A DNA stretch of 64,000 nt from DATFVJ01 sp963851085 (GCA_963851085.1 CAWKNX010000015.1:62001-126000), one strand, 5' to 3'; shown: positions 41,796 to 51,736, counted from the first letter of the stretch. Program-made: numbers and translations. Notes: generated from the letters alone by a model not told the origin.

Positions 41796-42968
41796 ATGAC
41801 TGAGCACAGCGAACTCCTCCCCAATCTCCTCGACGAAGACGCTTTTGAAGTTCAGATGCGCGGCTACAGCCGTCGGCAGGTCGACGAGTTCGTCGCCCGA
41901 AGCCGTAGCCAGACGCGCGACCTGGAAGAACGGCTCGCGCGAACTCTCGACGAGAGTGAGCAACTCCGCCAGCAGCTTTCCGCCGCGCACCAGCAGCCAG
42001 GCAGCAGGCCGCCGCATGAGGAGATCAGCGAGCGGATCGCGCAGATACTCAAGCTAGCCGACGACGAGGCCAAGGCGCAGAAGGCGCGCGCGAACGACGA
42101 GATCAGCAAGATGCGCAGCGACGCTCAGCGTGAGGCGGAAGCCGGGCTCAGCGAGGCCCGCGAGAAGGCCGACCGCATGCTGACCTCAGCGCAGGACCAG
42201 GCGGAGAGTTTCGTCGCCGCCGCCCGCAACGAGGCGGACAAGACACGCGAGGTGGCACGCGCTGAGGCGGAACAGGCCGCCGCCGCGACCCGTAAGGAAG
42301 CTGACGAGCTGCTCACCTCGGCAAGGTCGAAGGCCGAGCGGATGCTCGCGGAGAGCACCGCGCGCGCGACCGCGATCAACGACGGTGCCGCTCGTCGGCT
42401 GGAACTCCTCGCCGGAACGCACGCCGAGGCCGCACGGCGGCTCACGGAAATCCGCGATGTCGTGACCGAACTGCTGAGCCGCGACTCGGCCAGGGGTTCG
42501 CTCGAGGACGAAGTGGCGAATGCGGTCGCCGCTGCGATTGGCAGTGCGCCGGCCGAATCGGCTCGCAGCAGCGGCCCGGACCAGCCGGCGGACGGCCGGA
42601 TGGCGCGCAAGGTCGGGAAGAGTTCTGCCGCTACCCCGTCGGCGTCGGCAACGGCCGGTGCGGGCACGGCGGCACCCGCCGCGCCGTCCGTGGCAAGCCA
42701 CGCGGCGCCACAGGCGCCGGCCGGAGCAGGCCCGCAAGGCCCGTCCACCGCGGCGGGTAGCTCCTCGTCCGTGGCGTCCGCGCCGCCGTCGACATCGACG
42801 GCGCAGCCGCCGCGCGGCAACGGCGGGCATCGTCCCGCGGCGACGCCGCACGCCGCCACGGACCCCGCCAGCGACCGTGGGCTCGGCGGGCTTGGCCTGG
42901 ACCGTAACCTTCAGCCGAGGGACACCGCAGAAGGTCTTCCCGGGCCAAGGCAGCCGCGAGATAGCTGA
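41796..42968 (+). CDS. DivIVA-domain coiled-coil protein
   Basis: This 390-residue protein begins with a DivIVA-like region (DAFEVQMRGYSRRQVDEFVA), followed by about 230 residues of uninterrupted coiled coil rich in Ala, Glu and Lys (for example EADELLTSARSKAERMLAES). A Pro/Ala/Ser-rich disordered tail of about 130 residues closes it. Such proteins organise polar growth or cell-division complexes in actinobacteria and can resemble Streptomyces Scy/FilP-type scaffolds. It stands alone; its partner is unknown. Confidence 0.8.
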   Translation: MTEHSELLPNLLDEDAFEVQMRGYSRRQVDEFVARSRSQTRDLEERLARTLDESEQLRQQLSAAHQQPGSRPPHEEISERIAQILKLADDEAKAQKARANDEISKMRSDAQREAEAGLSEAREKADRMLTSAQDQAESFVAAARNEADKTREVARAEAEQAAAATRKEADELLTSARSKAERMLAESTARATAINDGAARRLELLAGTHAEAARRLTEIRDVVTELLSRDSARGSLEDEVANAVAAAIGSAPAESARSSGPDQPADGRMARKVGKSSAATPSASATAGAGTAAPAAPSVASHAAPQAPAGAGPQGPSTAAGSSSSVASAPPSTSTAQPPRGNGGHRPAATPHAATDPASDRGLGGLGLDRNLQPRDTAEGLPGPRQPRDS

Positions 42969-43054
42969 GAACACCGTAAGGCGCCGGGGCCGGCGTCCGG
43001 CCGGGGTGGCCGGCCGGGCGGCGTCCGGCCGGGTTAATGGCCGCGCGCCGGGCG

Positions 43055-46000
43055 TCAGACCATGACCTCCGCGTCGCCGGTGAACGCCGCCCATAGCGCC
43101 GTGTAGGTGCCTCCCGCGGCGACGAGTTCGTCGTGTGTGCCTATCTCGGCGATCCGGCCCTCATGCATGACCACGATGCGGTCGGCCCTCGCCGCGGTGG
43201 TGAGCCTGTGCGCCACTACCAGCGTCGTGCGGCGTGCTACCAACTGCTCGGTAGCACGGGTGACGGCTGCCTCCGAGGCGAGGTCGAGCGCGGCGGTCGC
43301 CTCGTCGAGCAGCAGGATGTCCGGGTCGACGAGCTGTGCACGCGCAAGTGCGAGCAACTGGCGCTGGCCCGCGGAGAGGTTGCGCCCACGCTCACCGACG
43401 AGGTGGAGGTAGCCACCGGGCAGCCTGGCGATCATCTCGTGCGCTCCGACCGCCCGCGCCGCCGCTTCCACCTCCGCGTTCGTGGCATCGGAGCGTCCGT
43501 AGGCGATCGCGTCACGCACGGTGCCGGGGAACAGGTAGGGCTCCTGCGGAACCACGCCGAGCCGGTGCCTGTAGGAGGGCAGATCGTAGGCACGCACGTC
43601 CACTCCATCGGCGAGCACCGCCCCCGCGGAGACGTCGTAGAACCGCGCGACCAGCTTGACGAGCGTGGACTTCCCGGCGCCCGTCTGGCCAACCAGCGCG
43701 ACCGTCTCGCCGGGTTCAATGACCAGGTCGACTCCGGAAATGGCCGCACGGCCGGCTGAGCCGTAGCCGAAGTGCACATCGCGGAACTCGATCCGGCCAT
43801 CCAGCCGCCTGACGCTGACCGGCCGCTGTGCCTGCGGGGTGGAGGTGGGCAGCCGCAGCAGGTCCTTGATCCGGCGCAGCCCGACCACAGCCTGCTGGTA
43901 GCCGTCGAACACCTGCGACAGCTGCTGCACCGGGGAAAAGACCATGTCGATGTAGAGCAGGTAGGCGATGAGCGCGCCGACCTGCAGGGCCCCGCTGCTC
44001 ACCTCGCCAGCGGCGACCACCAGAACCAGCGCGCCGGCCACCGTGGACAGCAGTTGCACGAAGGGGAAATACAGGGCGATGTAACGCTGCGCGCGCAGCC
44101 GGGAAACCCGGTACGCGTCGCTGCGGCTCGCGAAGCGCACCCGGTTGTGATCCTCCCGCCGGTAGGCCTGGGTGACGCGCATCCCTGCGACGTTCTCCTG
44201 GAGATCGGCGTTGACCACACTGACCTTCTCCCGTGCGTCCTGGTACGCGCGGGACGATTTCGCCCGGTAGATGAGGGTCGCCACGATCAGGAACGGCATG
44301 ACGGACACCACGATCAGGCCAAGCCTGATGTTGATGACGAGCAGCGCGACCATGATGCCCACGAAGGTGAGCAGTGCGCTGACCATGGTGATCAGGCCAG
44401 TCTGCAGGAACGTGGCGAGCGCGTCCACGTCTGTCGTCATCCGGGTCATGATCCGGCCGGACAGCTCGCGTTCGTAGTAGTCGAGGCCGAGCCTCTGCAA
44501 GTGCGCGAAGATCTTCACCCGGAGGGCATAGAGCAGCCGCTCGCCGGTGCGCCCGACGACCATGGTCTCGCCGAAACTGATCACCCAGTCGGCGATCACG
44601 ATCGCCAGGCCAGCGATTGAGACCAGCACGATGGCGTGGAATACCTTCGTCACGACGCCGTTGTCGATGCCGCCCCTCACCAGCGCAGGCAACGCGAGCC
44701 CGGCAAGCGCATCAAGGGCGTCAAGTGCGAGGCCCGCGAGCAGGGCAAGCATGAACGGCCGCAGCAGCCGGCGCAGCGTGAACCTGGGATCAGCGGCACG
44801 TGCGAAGGCGCGGTCGACACGTGGCACGTCCCGCGCCGGCGGCAGCGCCTCTACCTGCGCGAGGAGTTCCGGCGTCGGCGGCACGCTGGCGAGCATGCCG
44901 CCGAAATGCTGGCCCGCGCCCGCGGCGGAACTCGTGCGGTTGGCCGCGGCCATGCCGCCGCTCCTCAGCCCGCGGCTGACCGCTGTACCCTTCGCCGCGA
45001 CCGAACCGGCCTGGCCAGCGTGGCCGGCCGAGCCGGCGCGGCCGGCGGGAGCCTCGCCGGCCCGCTCCTCGCGGTCCGCGCCCGTCGCGGCGTCCCGCCA
45101 CAGGCTGGGCGTGATGCCACCGGTCTGCGCGAAGCCACCGTCTGGGCCCCGACGAGCTGATTCGTTCTCGTAGTAGGCCAGTTCACCCGCGTCCACCCCC
45201 TCGACATCGTCGCCAGGGCCAGACAGCAGCAGCCGGTAGAGGGGGCACCGCTCGATCAGTTCGTCATGCGTGCCTGTGTCGGCGACCCGGCCCTCGTCGA
45301 GCACGGCGATCCGGTCGGCAAGCTGCAACGTTGAGCGCCGGTGCGCGATGAGCAAGGTGGTACGGCCCTGCATGACCCGCCCGAGGGTGGCATGGATCTC
45401 GGCCTCGACGCGTGGGTCGACCGCGGATGTCGCGTCGTCGAGCAGCAGGATGCGCGGATCAGTGATCAGGGCGCGGGCGATCGCCACCCGTTGCCGCTGG
45501 CCACCGGAGAGGGTGAGCCCCTGCTCGCCGATCACGGTGTCGTAGCCCTGCGGAAGCTCCCTGATGAACTCGTCGGCTTCCGCCGCCTTCGCCGCCGCCA
45601 GCACCTGTTCTTCCGTGGCGTCGGGCCGTCCGTAGGCGATGTTGGCTCGCACCGTGTCTGAGAACAGGAAGCTTTCCTCCAGCACGAGGCCGATCGCGGT
45701 CCGCAGCGACTCGAGTGTCAGGTCGCGTACATCGTGGCAATCGACCCTGACCGCACCGCCGCCTACGTCGTAGAAGCGCGGGAGCAGCAGCGAGAGCGTG
45801 GACTTGCCCGATCCGGACATGCCGACGACCGCCAGCGTCTCACCTGGCAGGATGCTGAGCGTCAGGCCGCGCAGCACCGGCTGCGACGGTATGTAGCCGA
45901 AATTCACATTGTCGAAGTCCACCGCAGAGGCGTCGGCTGGCAGCACCGTGGCAGCCGGGCTTCTCGGTGACCACCGGCCGTGAGTCGATGACCTCGAAGA

Positions 46001-47004
46001 CCCGCATCACGCTGGCGCGTGCTTCCTGGCCGATCGTGACCAGGCTGGTCAGTGATCCGCACCGGACCGACAAGCTGCACGAGATAGGACGAGAACGCGA
46101 GGAACGTCCCGAGCGTGATCGAGCCGTGGATCGCCAGCCAGCCGCCGAGCGCGAGGACGCCGATCTGACCTAGAGACGGGATGGCCTGCAGCGCCGGATT
46201 GAATTTCGCCATCAGGCGCACGGTGCGCAGGCGCCCGGCGAACAGCCGCTCGCTGGCGTCTTCAAGCCGCTCGAGCTCCTGCTCTTCCTGCCCGAATCCC
46301 TTGACCACGCGCACACCGGTCACCGCGGCATCCACGACGCCCGCGACCTCGGCGGACTGCTGCTGCGCATACCAGCTCGCGGGGAAGATCCGCCGCCGCG
46401 AGGCGACCGCGATCAGCCACAGTGCCGGGCCGACGAGGAAGGCCACGATCGTCAGCGTGGGCGAGAGGAAGACCATGACGACGAGCGACAGCACGAAGAG
46501 CAGTATGTTGCCGAGCAGCATCGGCACCATGCTCAGCAGGCCCTGCGTCATGTTGATATCGGAGATCGAGCGGCTGACGATCTGGCCGGTGTGGAGTTCG
46601 TCCTGGCGGGCGCCGTCCAGCCGCGACAGCGAGGAGAAGAGCGCCGTGCGCAGATCGTGCTGTACGTCGAGCGCGAGCCGCCCGCCGACATAGCGGCGCA
46701 GATACATCCCGGCGAAGTTCAGCAGCGCGGCGGCGATAAGCACGATCGCCAGCGGCCAGATGGGACGGGAGTGCGTGACAACCGAGTCGTCGATGATCGC
46801 GCGTTGCACCAGCGGGATCAGCACGCTGACCAGGGTGGCGAGCAATGCGCCGCCGAGCGCGATGATCACATTGCGGCGGTAGTGCCAGCAATACCCGCTG
46901 AGCCGTCGCAGCCAGCCCTGCCCGCGGTCCCGCGTGCTCGCAGAACCAGTTCCGCGGCTCACGAATGCCGCTCTGGCACGCTCGTCCTCGTCAAAATCCG
47001 CCAT
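43055..47004 (-). CDS. Fused double ABC exporter (TMD-NBD-TMD-NBD), two apparent frameshifts
   Basis: One gene of about 1316 codons encodes two exporter halves. The first TMD starts MADFDEDERARAAFVSRG and reads in frame to SSYLVQLVGPVR near 46060. A short middle frame (SLTSLVTIGQEARASVMRVF) continues to about 45955, and a third frame carries NBD1 onward to 43055. NBD1 has GMSGSGKSTL and LSGGQRQR, but its Walker B ends LLLDDATSAVD, with Asp where the catalytic Glu should be. NBD2 has GQTGAGKSTL, a variant signature LSAGQRQLL and an intact LLLDEATAALD. This asymmetry is normal for heterodimeric exporters. Substrate unknown, possibly drugs or lipids. Confidence 0.88.
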
Positions 47005-47295
47005 CCTCCGGGCGCATAACGTCCGCCACGGTGCTTCTGATTCCTGGCGGTGCCGAATTCGGGCGGGGCACTCGTGCGACGCGGGCGCAGGGCCGGGTCA
47101 CGGCCGCGCCGGCACCCGGCTCGTCATGCCCAGGCAGCACGACATGCGCGACGGCGGCATCCAAGGCACCGCCCAGCAGCGCGCGGACCTCGTTGATCGG
47201 TGCGGGTGCCGTCGCGACGGTGGAGTCCCGTCCGCCGGGGCCGCCGCGCGCGTTACGTTGGCGGACAAGTGCGAAGTGATGAGGGAGGCGGCTCG

Positions 47296-47544
47296 ATGAC
47301 CGACATCCGCGACCTTGACCGGCGGAGAACGCGGCGCCGCAGGACAGGCTCGTCGCCATGCCTGCCGCTCACCGTCCTGGCCCGGATGGCCCCGACCCGG
47401 ATGGCCCCGACGTCGATAGCCGCTGACCCCGGAGCAGGCCCGCGCGGAACTGCCGGCAGGCGGCCCGTAGCGCCGCGTGACACCATTCGTGACAGGGCAC
47501 GGATACGGGCCGCCGCAACCCGCAGAGGGGGCCGCCAATCATGA
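47296..47544 (+). CDS. Small ORF upstream of a membrane protein, possibly frameshifted
   Basis: An ATG at 47296 follows GGGAGGCGGCTCG, a strong ribosome site, and begins MTDIRDLDRR. The open frame becomes arginine-rich and ends at 47544, overlapping the next start by ATGA. In another frame the same DNA reads AAPQDRLVAMPAAHR and later LTPEQARAELPAGGP, which look more natural, so a frameshift is likely. No function is recognised. Confidence 0.4.
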   Translation: MTDIRDLDRRRTRRRRTGSSPCLPLTVLARMAPTRMAPTSIAADPGAGPRGTAGRRPVAPRDTIRDRARIRAAATRRGGRQS

Positions 47545-47738
47545 GGAACCGCCTGCTTGCGGGGGTAGGTGCGCTGATCGTGATCGTGGGAGTCATCTGG
47601 ACGCTGCAAGGGCTCGGCGTCGTCGGGGGCAGCGTGATGACGGGCAAGACCCTGTGGGCCGTCCTCGGCCCCCTCGTCGCCGTCACCGGGCTCGCCATGG
47701 TCGTGGCCAGCCTGCGGGGAAGCCGGTCCGCGCGCTAA
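47541..47738 (+). CDS. Small two-helix membrane protein
   Basis: This 65-residue protein has two hydrophobic segments: LLAGVGALIVIVGVIWTLQG and LWAVLGPLVAVTGLAMVVAS, separated by GLGVVGGSVMTGKT. It belongs by appearance to a small conserved actinobacterial membrane family without known function. The palindromic element copy 3 lies 43 bases downstream, between it and the convergent nitrile hydratase gene. Confidence 0.78.
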   Translation: MRNRLLAGVGALIVIVGVIWTLQGLGVVGGSVMTGKTLWAVLGPLVAVTGLAMVVASLRGSRSAR

Positions 47739-47780
47739 GGCCCACGTTCCCAGCAGCGGTCCGGGCAGCGCCCTGGCTTT

Positions 47781-47833
47781 CATGATCGCGGTAATTTTTC
47801 CGCAAATACCGCAGAAAAAGTACCGCGATCATG
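47781..47833. repeat. Palindromic element, copy 3
   Basis: It starts CATGATCGCGGTAATTTTTC and ends AAAAAGTACCGCGATCATG. It lies between two convergent genes, so it could act as a bidirectional terminator; A/T runs flank the stem on both sides. Confidence 0.85.
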
Positions 47834-47840
47834 ACCCGGC

Positions 47841-48431
47841 TCAGACCGCAGCCGTGCCGATCAGGCCGTTTCTGGTGACGAGAGCGGCGAGGTCGTCAAC
47901 CTGGAGGCCGCTGGTCCCTTCCGGACGCTGCGGCAGCACCATGTACCTGGTTTCTGCGCTCGAGTCCCAGACGGCGATCTCATCCTCGGCTGGCAGCGTC
48001 AGCCCGAATTCGGCGAGCACCACCCGTGGTTCCCGCACCGCCCGTGATCGATAGGCAAGGCTCTTGTACCAGCTCGGTGAGGGCCCGAGCAGCGACGTCG
48101 GATAACAGGAGCAGAGCGTGCAAACGATCATGTTGTGCAATCCTGGCGCGTTGGCCACCACCCTCAGCCGGTAATCCGCGCCGCCGCTGCCACGCGTATG
48201 GAGGCCGAGCTCCGCGGCGGCGGCGTCCGCATCGGCGAGCAGCCGTTCCAAGTACCCGGGATCGGTCCATGCGCGGGCTACGATCCGGGCGCCGTTGACC
48301 GGCGAGGAGTTCTCGTACAGGCGCGTCAGGACCGTGTCCAGCTCGTCGTCGCTCGCGAGCCCCGCCGCAAGCACCCGGTCCTCCAGGCGGCGCGCACGCG
48401 CGGCCACGGGCGGTTCGTCGTGCTGAGTCAT
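47841..48431 (-). CDS. nthA: Nitrile hydratase alpha subunit (cobalt-type motif)
   Basis: This 196-residue protein carries the metal-claw motif VCTLCSCYPTSLLG; the Thr in CTLCSC is typical of cobalt rather than iron enzymes. The flanking WYKSLAYRSRAV and LPQRPEGTSGL are also standard. The ATG at 48431 overlaps the end of a beta-subunit remnant by ATGA. Nitrile hydratase converts nitriles to amides as an alpha-beta pair, and no complete beta subunit or cobalt chaperone is in the window, so activity is doubtful unless the beta gene is elsewhere. Confidence 0.9.
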   Translation of the reverse strand: MTQHDEPPVAARARRLEDRVLAAGLASDDELDTVLTRLYENSSPVNGARIVARAWTDPGYLERLLADADAAAAELGLHTRGSGGADYRLRVVANAPGLHNMIVCTLCSCYPTSLLGPSPSWYKSLAYRSRAVREPRVVLAEFGLTLPAEDEIAVWDSSAETRYMVLPQRPEGTSGLQVDDLAALVTRNGLIGTAAV

Positions 48432-48472
48432 GGCCCAGCCTCCTCGAGATAGGACTCCCAGAGGTCCACGCA
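48428..48472 (-). pseudogene. Nitrile hydratase beta subunit, last codons only
   Basis: The minus-strand frame ends CVDLWESYLEEAGP and stops by overlapping the nthA ATG. VDLWESYLE is the typical C-terminus of nitrile hydratase beta subunits. Upstream of it the frame enters the 60-bp dispersed repeat (48476-48535) and no more beta-subunit sequence is seen. Confidence 0.55.
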
Positions 48473-48475
48473 TCC

Positions 48476-48535
48476 CGCCTGGCTGCGTTCTCGCCTCGAC
48501 GCGGGATCCAGGCACGCCTTCGGGCGGCGGCCTTG
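48476..48535. repeat. 60-bp copy of the MITE-like core
   Basis: In reverse complement it starts CAAGGCCGCCGCCCGAAGGC and ends GCGAGAACGCAGCCAGGCG. It is about 90% identical to 34422-34482 inside the 165-bp element, but lacks the GTGTCTGTTTCGG ends. Confidence 0.75.
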
Positions 48536-48637
48536 CCTGCCGCCCACGGACGGGGCCGGGCGGGCCCGTCCGGGGGCGCGGATGACCCGCTCACTGACCC
48601 AGTGCCCTCGGCGGGGCCGAGCCATCGGCGCGACCTC

Positions 48638-49069
48638 TTACTCGTCGCTGGATCTGCGCAGGCGCTTGACCTGCGAGCGTCGCCGCTTGGCGGCCAGCCG
48701 CCGCTCGCGCGCCGCCCGGCTCGGCTTGGTCGGGCGCCGTCGTGGCGGTGGTGGGGCGGTCGCCGCGACGAGCAGCGCGGCAAGCCTGCTCGCGGCGGCC
48801 TGCCTGTTGCGCAGCTGCGAACGGTATTCCGACGCAGTCACCGTGATCACGCCGTCGGCGAGCCTGCCGGCCAGCGCGCGCAGGGCCCGTTGCTTGAGCA
48901 CCGGGCCGAGCGCGTCCGAGGCAGCCAGGTCGTAGGAGAGTTCCACGCGGCTGTCCGTGGTATTGACCGACTGCCCGCCCGGGCCGGGAGATCTGGAAAA
49001 CCGCCAGGACAGCTCGTCAGGTGGAATCACCACGCCACGGACCTCGACAGGGATACTCACATCCACCAT
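48638..49069 (-). CDS. arfB: Alternative ribosome-rescue factor ArfB
   Basis: This 143-residue protein frees stalled ribosomes by peptidyl-tRNA hydrolysis. It has the catalytic GGQ in FSRSPGPGGQSVNTTDSRVE and the basic C-terminal helix (PSRAARERRLAAKRRRSQVK) that enters the mRNA channel. There are no codon-recognition domains, which separates it from RF1/RF2. It starts at the ATG at 49069. Confidence 0.92.
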   Translation of the reverse strand: MVDVSIPVEVRGVVIPPDELSWRFSRSPGPGGQSVNTTDSRVELSYDLAASDALGPVLKQRALRALAGRLADGVITVTASEYRSQLRNRQAAASRLAALLVAATAPPPPRRRPTKPSRAARERRLAAKRRRSQVKRLRRSSDE

Positions 49070-49484
49070 GATCGCCCGTGGAACCGGCGCCGTCGAGCCG
49101 TCAGGCTCCGGCCGGGCCGCACGCTGGCGCGCCGGACTGCTCAGCGCACCTGCCGCAGATCAGACCGGCCTCCGCGCGGGGGTGTGCCGGCCCGGAAAGC
49201 TCGCTTCGATCGCCGAGCCTAGCGTCAAGATCGCCCGGGGCTAAGTACCCGCAGATGATTAACACGCGGATTTGATCTTCGCAGCGGCCAGCCGGATCGC
49301 TGGTCTTACCCCATCAATGGCCCATTGATGGGTAACGAAGCGGTACTGGCCCGGGGGAGATGGGGTTGATGGGGCCGATAAGGTACCTGATGCGGGATTG
49401 GGGTGAGCGGGGGCGGCCGGTAGCGGCGATACCACGGCAACGAGGCCTAGAATCGGAAAACAGCGAGTTATTTCTGGGCGCGGC
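49070..49484. other. Intergenic region with a perfect 23-base palindrome
   Basis: No gene is seen. Contents: GCAGATGATTAACACGCGGATTT near 49253, whose core also occurs near 13755, and the palindrome CCCATCAATGG-C-CCATTGATGGG at 49310-49332. The region is upstream of arfB on the minus strand and downstream of the potassium channel gene. Confidence 0.6.
49310..49332. promoter_or_regulatory. Perfect palindrome, possible operator
   Basis: Two 11-base arms, CCCATCAATGG and its exact complement, are separated by one base. The short loop argues against an RNA hairpin and for a dimeric regulator site. Confidence 0.4.
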
Positions 49485-50057
49485 CTAACCGTTCTGGCGG
49501 CCCGACCGTCGCTCCTGGCCACGCCTTACCGCACCGAGGATTACCCTGATCCCGAGCCCGATGGTCACGAGATCAGCCACCATCTGCGCCGTGACGACCA
49601 GCCGTGCCACCTCACTCTTGGCGGTAATGTCGCCGAATCCGACCGTAGAGAACACGGTGACCGTGAAGTACAGCGCGTCGGTGCGGGTGAGCTGCTGAGT
49701 GAAGCTGCCGGCTGTGACCCTGGCCATGACGAAGTACGTCGCGGCGAAGAGCAGGAGGAACAACGGGACGCTGGTGGCAAGGGCCTCGATCGCCCGCATC
49801 GCCGGGTACGGCGATCGGATGATCGTGCGGACCTGCCACGTAATCACGCCGATGAGCAGCACAAGCCCGATGGCCAGGAATGTCACGGCGACCGCGGTCG
49901 AGGACTTGTCCAGCGGTAGCAGGTAGTAGAGGGTCACGAGCACGGCGGTTGACGCGGCTGCCCGGAGCGCCGATCGCACGACCCGCCAGCCCGGCGGGTT
50001 AGCCGCGTCATGCGCACCGCTGACGGCACGCGGCTCCTGGCTCCCGCTGTCGCTCAT
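49485..50057 (-). CDS. Potassium channel family protein (two-pore-helix ion channel domain)
   Basis: This 190-residue membrane protein has about four helices and the selectivity filter FSTVGFGDITAKSEVARLVV, where TVGFGD is the potassium signature. Helices precede (AVAVTFLAIGLVLLIGVITW) and follow (LVTIGLGIRVIL) the pore loop. The ATG at 50057 (MSDSGSQEPRAV) is preferred to the open frame at 50189. No RCK domain is attached. Likely a cation leak or volume-sensing channel. Confidence 0.88.
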   Translation of the reverse strand: MSDSGSQEPRAVSGAHDAANPPGWRVVRSALRAAASTAVLVTLYYLLPLDKSSTAVAVTFLAIGLVLLIGVITWQVRTIIRSPYPAMRAIEALATSVPLFLLLFAATYFVMARVTAGSFTQQLTRTDALYFTVTVFSTVGFGDITAKSEVARLVVTAQMVADLVTIGLGIRVILGAVRRGQERRSGRQNG

Positions 50058-50406
50058 CTGCGCCCCGCCTATGTTGCCGAGGACCCCAGGAAGGCCGGCC
50101 ATCCCGTCATGGGGGAACCGCCGGGCAGCGAGTCTGTGATGCCAGCCAGCGCCGCTGACAGGCGCCGCCGTTCCCGGGCAGATCGTCACCGGCCGTCCGC
50201 ACCGACCCTATGCCCGATTGGGCTGATGACCGCCTCCCACGGACAGGGTGAACCTCCGTGGGAGGCCACCCGCCGGATGGCACCGCGCCCGCGCCGCGAG
50301 GGAACCGGCCGCGCGCCTGGTGCCTGCTTCGGCCGCAGCACAGGTGGGACGCCGAGCAGTTCACCCGCCCTGGGTGATGCCGGCCGCGCGAGCGGTACGG
50401 ACGGAG
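50058..50406. other. Region replacing the lost 5' part of the LLM gene
   Basis: About 350 bases between the channel start and the first recognisable LLM codons. The frame that continues upstream from the LLM fragment is low complexity and has no LLM similarity. No other gene is supported. Confidence 0.5.
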
Positions 50407-51214
50407 TGATGCTGCCCAACCACGCTCCGCTCGCGGTGGCGGAGCAGTTCGGCACCCTGGAGGCGCTGCATCCTGGCCGGATTGATCTCGGGATCGGCCG
50501 TGCGCCGGGTACCGACCAGCTCACCGCGCTCGCGCTGCGCCGCACGATGGAAGGCCTGTCGGCTGAGGCATTCCCACAGGAGCTCGCCGATCTGATCGGG
50601 TTCTTCACCGGCGATGACGCCCGGGCGCCGATCACCGCGACACCTGGCCGGGGTGACATGCCGGCGATCTGGCTGCTTGGCTCCAGCGGGTTCAGCGCGC
50701 AGCTTGCCGGGCTGCTCGGACTGCCGTTCTCGTTCGCACACCATTTCAGCGCCGCCAGCACCGTGCCGGCGCTGGCGCTGTACCGGCAGCATTTCCGGCC
50801 ATCGCGATGGCTGCGGCGCCCGTACGCGATGGTGGCGGTGAGCGCGATCTGCGCGGATACCGACCAGCGGGCCCAATGGCTGTCCGGCCCCGCGGCCCTG
50901 TCGTTCCTGCGGCTGCGGGCCGGAACACCAGAGCCTCTGGCCAGCCCGCAGGAGGCCGCCGCATATCCGTACTCGGCCCTGGAACGCGAGTTCGCCCGCG
51001 AGCGTTTCGCCGCTCAGGCGGCCGGCGCACCGGACACGGTCCGCCGGCGATGGACGAGCTGCCCGGGCGCACCGGCGCGGACGAGCTGATGCTGACCACG
51101 CTGGTATACGACATCGACGACCGGATCCGTTCCTTCGAGCTCATCGCGGAGAAGGTGTGGCATCAGCTCACGTGGCAGCCGACCCAGCCACCCACCGCAG
51201 GCCCTGGCCACTGA
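50407..51214 (+). pseudogene. LLM-class flavin-dependent oxidoreductase, 5'-truncated and frameshifted
   Basis: The recognisable part begins GVMLPNHAPLAVAEQFGTLE and continues LHPGRIDLGIGRAPGTDQ through LLGLPFSFAHHFSAA, a luciferase-like F420/FMN oxidoreductase. About 75 N-terminal residues, including the first barrel strand and AEHHN block, are absent. Near 51060 the frame changes from APDTVRRRW to ELPGRTGADELMLTTLVYDI, and the C-terminus ends at 51214. Probably inactive. Confidence 0.72.
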
Positions 51215-51736
51215 GGCGGCCCGCCGTGCTCCCCGGCCGGGTCTGGCCTGCGGTTGCGGGTCGGCAAGCGACTGCTGGATGACGGCCGCGTCCGTCGGCG
51301 CGCCCCATGACCGGCCACCGGGATCGCACCCGGCGCGTTCACCACGGCGCATACCGAAGATCCAGCTGGGTTCTGATCGCGCGGTTGCCTCCTTGGGCGG
51401 GTTGCCTTCACCCGGTACCTGGCCGGGCCCGCGGATCCGGTGCCCGCCGGGCAGCCGTTCAGGATAAAAGGGCAGCATCCACATCCTTAACGGCTGCCGC
51501 GCGGCGTGCCGACAATGGGACCGGCAGGGCGCATTCGGGGGTTCCATGGGGCGGAGCCCCTGGACTGGCGGAGCCTTCACGGCTGCTACCCGACCATTGG
51601 CGCCATCCAGGCGATGCGCTCAGGCACATGTACACCGATGCTCCTGATCCGACGCCCGCCGCGGCCGGGCTCTGCGCGCGACCTCTGAGCCTGGTCACAG
51701 CGGAATGTGGGCGGCAGCGGGCCGGGTTGAACAGGT
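51215..51736. other. Intergenic region with an inverted pair of the dispersed motif
   Basis: About 520 bases without a supported gene. It contains GGCAGCCGTTCAGGAT at 51450 and its inverted partner ATCCTTAACGGCTGCC at 51483, spaced about 17 bases apart, forming a possible hairpin. Confidence 0.55.

Noticed and set aside
47253..47783. 176-codon minus-strand ORF opposite the small membrane protein
   Set aside because: No homology features, and it covers a convincing plus-strand two-helix protein with its own start.
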